This document shows positions 59,500 through 64,000 of a stretch of DNA of 64,000 nucleotides, piece by piece. The DNA is taken from NCBI GenBank assembly GCA_020248865.1, contig JADCGS010000003.1, positions 1-64,000 of the forward strand, written 5' to 3'. Every line of letters starts with the position of its first letter. The stretch's first letter is position 1. This DNA is from Burkholderiales bacterium (GTDB taxonomy: Bacteria > Pseudomonadota > Gammaproteobacteria > Burkholderiales > Burkholderiaceae_F). The position numbers and the translations under genes are program-made. The notes under the pieces are model-generated. The model ran no database searches and was not told the origin of the DNA. It worked only from the letters and a program-made list of their open reading frames with translations.

Positions 59500-59741
59500 C
59501 TTGGGCTTTCCGCATGTCGACTCTAGCGCAAGGCCCTGGGCATTCTGCCGCGGTCCATAGCCGGTGAGGCGGTGGTGCGGTTACTCCGGCTGTGGTTTCA
59601 TGCGCCGAACGAGGTTCGGCAGGGCATGATGCATGAAGTTCATGCGCCAGCGGTTCATGCAACGGGTCGGGTTCCCATCGCATCGCCGCAGCCTGAGAAT
59701 CAAAGTCAACCCGTCATTCAAGGCCAAGCCAGAGGTTCCAG
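59500..59741 (+). ncRNA. Structured 5' leader of rpmB-rpmG (candidate regulatory RNA)
   Basis: About 235 bases of untranslated leader. Visible elements: a 7-bp hairpin GCCGAAC-GAG-GTTCGGC at 59604-59620 and a near-perfect inverted repeat GCATGAA-G-TTCATGC at 59631-59645 just behind it, plus repeated TTCATGC motifs at 59596-59602, 59639-59645 and 59660-59666. A short frame passes through but has no ribosome-binding site. Leaders of ribosomal protein genes often mimic rRNA to allow autoregulation; that is inference here. Confidence 0.45.
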
Positions 59742-59975
59742 ATGGCTCGTGTATGTCAAGTCACCGGCAAGCGGCCGACGTCCGGCAACAACGTCTCGCA
59801 CGCCAACAACAAAACCAAGCGCCGCTTCATGCCCAACCTTCAGTACCGCCGTTTCTGGGTCGAAAGCGAGAAGCGCTGGGTGCGTCTGCGCCTGACCAAC
59901 GCGGCGCTGCGCACGATCGACAAGAACGGCATCGACGTCGTGCTGGCTGACCTGCGCGCCCGCGGCGCGATCTAA
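59742..59975 (+). CDS. rpmB: 50S ribosomal protein bL28
   Basis: A 77-residue large-subunit protein. It starts [20 protein letters not shown], and continues [20 protein letters not shown]; both are typical. A CCAGAGG ribosome-binding site precedes the ATG. It is the first gene of the rpmB-rpmG pair and is separated from rpmG by 12 bases. Confidence 0.97.
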   Translation: MARVCQVTGKRPTSGNNVSHANNKTKRRFMPNLQYRRFWVESEKRWVRLRLTNAALRTIDKNGIDVVLADLRARGAI

Positions 59976-59987
59976 GGAGCGAGCACT

Positions 59988-60155
59988 ATGGCCAAAGGCA
60001 CCCGCGAGAAGATCAAGCTGGAGTCGACCGCCGGCACGGGGCACTTCTACACAACCACCAAGAACAAGCGCACCACGCCCGACAAGCTGTCGTTCATGAA
60101 GTACGACCCCAAGGCGCGCAAGCACGTCCAGTACAAGGAAATCAAGCTCAAGTAG
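59988..60155 (+). CDS. rpmG: 50S ribosomal protein bL33
   Basis: A 55-residue large-subunit protein, [20 protein letters not shown] at the N-terminus. It has no Cys pairs, so it is the zinc-independent (C-minus) form, as usual for proteobacteria. A TAAGGAG ribosome-binding site overlaps the rpmB stop region. An intrinsic terminator follows 30 bases after the stop. Confidence 0.97.
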   Translation: MAKGTREKIKLESTAGTGHFYTTTKNKRTTPDKLSFMKYDPKARKHVQYKEIKLK

Positions 60156-60184
60156 CGCCACTCAAATGGCGCCAGATCCGCGCC

Positions 60185-60218
60185 AACAAAAAACCCGGCC
60201 TCGGCCGGGTTTTTTGTT
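60185..60218. terminator. Bidirectional intrinsic terminator after rpmG
   Basis: AACAAAAAACCCGGCC-TC-GGCCGGGTTTTTTGTT is a perfect long inverted repeat with the G+C core CCCGGCC/GGCCGGG flanked by A and T runs. It stops the rpmB-rpmG transcript. Its symmetry would also stop the oncoming desaturase transcript, whose gene ends at 60297. Confidence 0.95.
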
Positions 60219-60296
60219 GTTCGGGCGAACTCGCCTACACGGTTGTGCGTACCAGCCAAGGCGAGCGCAGCGCGATGTCAGGCCGAGTTCAGGCCG

Positions 60297-61496
60297 TCAC
60301 GCCGCCGCCCGCGTCGGCGCATAGCTGCGGATGCGCAGCGCCAGCGCCTGCAAGGTCTGGTTGCCGCTGGCCTCGGCGCGTGCGATCCAGTCCTGAAGAT
60401 GCGCCAGCATCTGCTCGCGCGACCCGCTGGAGCGACTCCATGTTTGCGCCAGCTCGGCGCGCATCTCCACCAGGGTCTTCATCCGGCGCGACTGCGCCAA
60501 CAGCTCGGCGAGCATCTCGCGCGCCTCGCGCGGCAGCGCGTTCACGTCCCCCTTGCGCAACCATCGGCGCAACGGGGAAAGGCGCTCGCGCTGCTTGACG
60601 GGCAGCCTGTCCAGCTCAGCTTTGTGGGCGCGGCGCAACTCGCGGGCATAGCGCGCCAGCAGGTCGTAGCGGTTGGCCACCACCGCCTGCAGCGTGTCCA
60701 GGTCCACCAGCGGCTTGGGCTCGGCCACCTTGGGCACGGGCGCCAGCCGCAGCACCCGCGCCAGCCCCGCCGATTGCATCAGCCGGATGTAGAGCCAGCC
60801 GATGTCGAACTCATACCACTTGGACGACAGCTTGGCTGAAGTCGGGAAGGTGTGGTGGTTGTTGTGCAGTTCCTCGCCGCCGATCAGGATGCCCCACGGC
60901 ACGATGTTGGTGCTGGCATCGGGCGCGTCGAAATTGCGATAGCCCCAGAAGTGGCCGATGCCGTTGATGACCCCGGCGGCCAAGAGCGGGATCCACATCA
61001 TCTGGACGCCCCAGACCGCCAGGCCGGCAGCTCCGAACAGAATCAGATCGAGACCCAGCATCACCCCGCAGCCGTGCCAGGTGAAGCGCGAATAGACGTT
61101 GCGCTCGGCCCAGTCATTGGGCGTGCCGTGGCTGTACTTGGCAAGCGTCTCGGCGTTTTGCGATTCCGCCATGTAGAGCTCGGCGCCTTCCCACAGCACC
61201 TTGTTCAGGCCCCGCGTCTGCGGGCTGTGTGGATCCTCCGCCGTCTCGCACTTGGCGTGGTGCTTGCGATGGATCGACACCCACTCCCTGGTCTGCATGC
61301 CGGTGGTCAGCCACAGCCAGGCACGGAAGAAGTGGCTGACCCCAGGGTGCAGGTCGAGCGCGCGATGCGCCTGCGCGCGATGCAGGTAGATCGTCACCCC
61401 GGCGATCGTGACGTGGGTGAGCAGCAGCGTGGCGACGACGAGCTGCCATAACGACAGGTCCAGCAGGCCGCCGTCCAGGAACTGGAACAGGTACAT
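60297..61496 (-). CDS. Acyl-lipid fatty-acid desaturase (delta-9 type)
   Basis: A 399-residue membrane di-iron desaturase. The three histidine boxes are HRAQAH (39-44), HRKHH (76-80) and HNNHH (211-215). Hydrophobic pairs flank them (LWQLVVATLLLTHVTIAGV; MLGLDLILFGAAGLAVWGV). The size and the ~130-residue basic helical C-terminus match DesA-type phospholipid delta-9 desaturases of Pseudomonas, which adjust membrane fluidity. The start MYLFQFLDGG at 61496 is preferred over a longer frame. It ends facing the rpmG terminator. Confidence 0.92.
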   Translation of the reverse strand: MYLFQFLDGGLLDLSLWQLVVATLLLTHVTIAGVTIYLHRAQAHRALDLHPGVSHFFRAWLWLTTGMQTREWVSIHRKHHAKCETAEDPHSPQTRGLNKVLWEGAELYMAESQNAETLAKYSHGTPNDWAERNVYSRFTWHGCGVMLGLDLILFGAAGLAVWGVQMMWIPLLAAGVINGIGHFWGYRNFDAPDASTNIVPWGILIGGEELHNNHHTFPTSAKLSSKWYEFDIGWLYIRLMQSAGLARVLRLAPVPKVAEPKPLVDLDTLQAVVANRYDLLARYARELRRAHKAELDRLPVKQRERLSPLRRWLRKGDVNALPREAREMLAELLAQSRRMKTLVEMRAELAQTWSRSSGSREQMLAHLQDWIARAEASGNQTLQALALRIRSYAPTRAAA

Positions 61497-61689
61497 TGAT
61501 TCTCCAAGAGCGCCGCGTCTACATGGGACGCGGACGACCACGATGCGCCGCCTGCGGGCCCCCCCTCGGACGACGGCGGCTCCTCAGCCAAGACTGCAGT
61601 TTACCGGGCCGCCCGCGCCGGGACGGCAGAGTCGATGCAGGGAAATGGGTGGCCGTTCGACCCCACATCCGCAAGTGCCGCACGCGCGC

Positions 61690-63024
61690 TCAAACCGCGC
61701 GCGGCCGCCGCACTGCCGCAAGCTCGGCTGCCGTAGGCCCGGGCGTCACGCCGTGCGCCTGCAGCGTCGCCACCATGGCGTGCGCCACGCGCGACTGGAT
61801 CGCCTGCCGGCGCACCAGATCGGCCTCCAGCACGCTGAACGCCAATTCCAGCTCCAGCCCGCCGCCGGCGAAGCCGAGCAGCAGGGCCTGCGGCGCCGGC
61901 TCCTGGAGCACGCCATCCTGTGTACGTGCCGCCGCTTCGAGCTGCCCGAGCAGCGCGAGATCCGTGCCCCAGGGCACGTTCAGGCGCAGCACCAGACGCT
62001 GCTTCTTGTCGCTGAAGGTCTGGTTGTTGACGGCGGTGGCCACCAGCAGTTCATTGGGCACGATGGCCTCGCTGCCGTCGGCGCCGCGCAGGACCGTGTA
62101 GCGGGTCTCGATACGGCTCACCGTGCCGCCGTACTTGTCGACCGTCACCAGGTCGCCGATGCGGATGCTGCGATCGAGCAGGATGATGAAGCCGGAAACG
62201 TAGTTGCTGGCTATGCGCTGCAGACCGAGGCCCAGGCCGACGCCGAGGGCCCCGCCGAAGACCGACAGCACCGTCAAATCCAAGCCCGCCAGCGACAGCG
62301 CCATGAGCACGCCCAGCAGCACCAACAACGCGCGCAGTACCCGCGACAGCACCGCGCGCAGGTTCATGTCCAGCGAGTCGGCGCGCATCAGCCGGTCTTC
62401 GATGCTCGAGCCCAGCCAGAGGGTGGCGAGCAGCGTGATGATCACGGAGACGGAGCCGGTGAGCACCGCCCAAAGCGATACCCGGGCCGCGCCCAGCGGG
62501 AGCTGGGTCGCCTCCAGCCAGCCGATCGTGTCCTCGAGCAGACCGGTCACGTGCAGCGCGACCGCCACCCAGATGATCCCCGCCAGCAGGCGCTCCCCGG
62601 TGACCAGCCAATGCGCCGAGCGGAACACCCGTCGCAGTACGAAGACGAGCAAACGGATCGACGCCAACGCCAGCAGCAACGTCATGGCAAGGCGCAGCAG
62701 TTGCGTATCGGCCGCGCCGACGAGCCGGGTCGCGCGCAGCACGCCTTCGCCCACCCACAGGAACAGCTGCGCCGCCACCGGAAAAGCGAGCCGGCGCACG
62801 CCCTCGATGGAGAACTTCAGCGCGTGGCCACCCGCCGCACTGCCGGCGGCGCCGCCGCCCAGGTCGGCCTGCAGCCGCCGTTCGGTCCGCCGGTGCAGCA
62901 ACTGCGAGGCGAGGCGGCCCAGCCCGAGCGCGAGCATGATGACGACCACGGTCCACAGGTGCGCCGGCCGGGCAAGCCCTTCGGACACCGCCTCGATCAC
63001 GGCCTCGATCGGCGTGGCCTTCAT
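61690..63024 (-). CDS. MscS-family mechanosensitive channel
   Basis: A 444-residue channel protein. Five or six membrane helices precede the MscS core; the pore-lining helix is VFGGALGVGLGLGLQRIASN, followed by the beta domain GFIILLDRSIRIGDLVTVDK and IVPNELLVATAVNNQTFSD. The region before the core (about 1-210) is an extra set of helices, as in larger YbdG-like members. It overlaps the methyltransferase gene by four bases (ATGA). It would open under hypo-osmotic shock. Confidence 0.92.
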   Translation of the reverse strand: MKATPIEAVIEAVSEGLARPAHLWTVVVIMLALGLGRLASQLLHRRTERRLQADLGGGAAGSAAGGHALKFSIEGVRRLAFPVAAQLFLWVGEGVLRATRLVGAADTQLLRLAMTLLLALASIRLLVFVLRRVFRSAHWLVTGERLLAGIIWVAVALHVTGLLEDTIGWLEATQLPLGAARVSLWAVLTGSVSVIITLLATLWLGSSIEDRLMRADSLDMNLRAVLSRVLRALLVLLGVLMALSLAGLDLTVLSVFGGALGVGLGLGLQRIASNYVSGFIILLDRSIRIGDLVTVDKYGGTVSRIETRYTVLRGADGSEAIVPNELLVATAVNNQTFSDKKQRLVLRLNVPWGTDLALLGQLEAAARTQDGVLQEPAPQALLLGFAGGGLELELAFSVLEADLVRRQAIQSRVAHAMVATLQAHGVTPGPTAAELAAVRRPRAV

Positions 63025-64000
63025 GTGGCGGCGCGCCGTTCCAGCACGGCGGCGAAGAATCCATCGGTGCCGTGTAGGTGCGGCAGCATGACGAAGTACG
63101 GCGCAAAGCGCCCGGCGTGGTCGATGACGATGCCCTGGGCCGCCAGCACGCCTGCCGCGTCCACCGCCACGAACTGCGGCTGCTCGGCGAGGAAGCGGTC
63201 GACCACCTCCTGGTTCTCCAGCGCCAGCAGCGAGCAGGTCGCGTAAACGAGTCGGCCACCGGGCTTGAGCAGACGCGCCGCCGCGCGCAGCACCCTGCCC
63301 TGCACTTCGTTGACCCGCGCCAGCTCCGACTCGTCGAAGCGCCACTTGAGATCCGGATTGCGGCGCAGCGTGCCGCTGCCCGAGCACGGGGCATCCACCA
63401 GCACGCGGTCGACCTTGCCGGCCAGCCGCTTCACCCGCAGGTCGTTCTCGTGCGCGATGGCGGCCGGATGCACGTTGGAAAGGCCGCTGCGCTTCAGGCG
63501 CGGCCCGAGGCCGGCCAGCCGCTTGGCGTGGATATCGAAGGCATACAGGCGTCCGGTCGAGCGCATCAGGCTGCCCAGCGCCAGCGTCTTGCCGCCGGCA
63601 CCGGCGCAAAAGTCCACCACCATCTCGCCGCGGCGCGGCGCCACCAGGCGCGCGATCAACTGGCTGCCCTCGTCCTGCACTTCCACCAACCCCTGCTGGT
63701 ACAGCGGCCAGCGCGTCAGCGGCGGCTTGTCCTGCAGGCGGATGCCCTCGGGTGAATAGCGCGTCGCTGCTGCCGCCAGCGGTGCGTGCTCGCGCGCGCT
63801 GGCCTGCAGCTGCGCCAGCACCGCGTCGCGCTCGGCCTTCATGCCGTTGACCCGCAGGTCGAGCGGCGCCGGCCCGGTCATGCACGCGAGCAGCGGCTCG
63901 GCGTCGTGGTACTGCGCGGTGATGCGCGCAAACAGCCACAAGGGCAGCTCGCCGCGGACAGCCCCGGGGGCGGTCGCCACGTCGAGCAGCAGCGCGTGGC
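63021..64000 (-). CDS. RsmB/NOP-family RNA (cytosine-5) methyltransferase, partial
   Basis: The frame runs off the right edge of the window without a stop, so the N-terminal NusB-like part is missing. The visible 326 residues include the SAM-binding site DFCAGAGGKTLALG, the DAPCSGSGTLRRNPDLKW motif with the catalytic Cys, and the second Cys in YATCSLLALENQEVV. This is the Rsm pattern of m5C rRNA methylation; RsmB (C967 of 16S rRNA) is the likely member but RsmF is not excluded. Its stop overlaps the start of the MscS gene (ATGA). Confidence 0.88.
   Translation of the reverse strand, partial: HALLLDVATAPGAVRGELPLWLFARITAQYHDAEPLLACMTGPAPLDLRVNGMKAERDAVLAQLQASAREHAPLAAAATRYSPEGIRLQDKPPLTRWPLYQQGLVEVQDEGSQLIARLVAPRRGEMVVDFCAGAGGKTLALGSLMRSTGRLYAFDIHAKRLAGLGPRLKRSGLSNVHPAAIAHENDLRVKRLAGKVDRVLVDAPCSGSGTLRRNPDLKWRFDESELARVNEVQGRVLRAAARLLKPGGRLVYATCSLLALENQEVVDRFLAEQPQFVAVDAAGVLAAQGIVIDHAGRFAPYFVMLPHLHGTDGFFAAVLERRAAT

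Overview
The window is very G+C-rich chromosomal DNA from a betaproteobacterium, most likely Burkholderiales. The evidence is the set of neighbourhoods: rpsU-yqeY-dnaG-rpoD, ispH-fkpB / radC-rpmB-rpmG, argH divergent from algZ-algR, and xerD-ybaK-plsY. Almost everything is vertically inherited housekeeping DNA. The only clear mobile DNA is the end of an IS3-type element at the extreme left edge, which interrupts a small gene, plus one paired inverted repeat of the 'PAQAGIQ / PACAGMT' type upstream of gcvP. Start codons were chosen from ribosome-binding sites, signal peptides and family N-termini, so several differ from the longest open frame.

Layout. 1-8.4 kb (minus strand): a glycine-degradation operon, gcvT-gcvH-gcvP, a nucleotidyltransferase-like gene, sdaA and a lipoprotein hydrolase, headed by a tandem glycine riboswitch. 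8.4-14.8 kb: GNAT acetyltransferase, an Orn/Lys/Arg decarboxylase, a secreted carbohydrate-binding-like protein, a LytS-type kinase with its LytTR regulator, and a DUF2059 protein. 15-24 kb: an HDOD/GAF signalling protein, a COG4389 membrane protein, a 10-bp G-rich tandem repeat, a large lipoprotein joining a beta-propeller to an alpha/beta hydrolase, dcd, a D-threonine-aldolase-like enzyme and an unknown membrane-anchored protein. 24.3-29.3 kb: a MoxR-VWA-CoxG-lipoprotein set without any CO dehydrogenase gene, then algR-algZ. 29.3-36.9 kb: argH, a TRAP transporter (dctQ, dctM with an unusual repeated tail, a SRPBCC gene, and a convergent dctP) and pmbA. 37-40 kb: darP, mogA, a carboxylesterase and a pirin. 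40.7-47.4 kb: a PAS/GGDEF cyclase, gluQ, a CoA-binding protein, metY, rhlE and tRNA-Ile(CAU). 47.4-56.2 kb: the macromolecular-synthesis cluster with tsaD divergent, then plsY, ybaK and xerD. 56.3-64 kb: a chalcone-isomerase-like protein with a decayed copy beside it, ispH, fkpB, radC, rpmB-rpmG with a structured leader, a fatty-acid desaturase, an MscS channel and a truncated RsmB-type methyltransferase.

How it works together. The first operon senses glycine, cleaves it to CO2, ammonia and methylene-THF, and can remove the serine made from it as pyruvate. Two separate LytS/LytTR systems and two further signalling proteins (HDOD, GGDEF) make this a regulation-rich segment. No CRISPR array, prophage or classical defence system was seen. 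The least explained items are the propeller-hydrolase lipoprotein with the G-rich repeat behind it, the orphan CoxD/E/G-like set, the DAF(K/R)-repeat tail of DctM and the structured rpmB leader.
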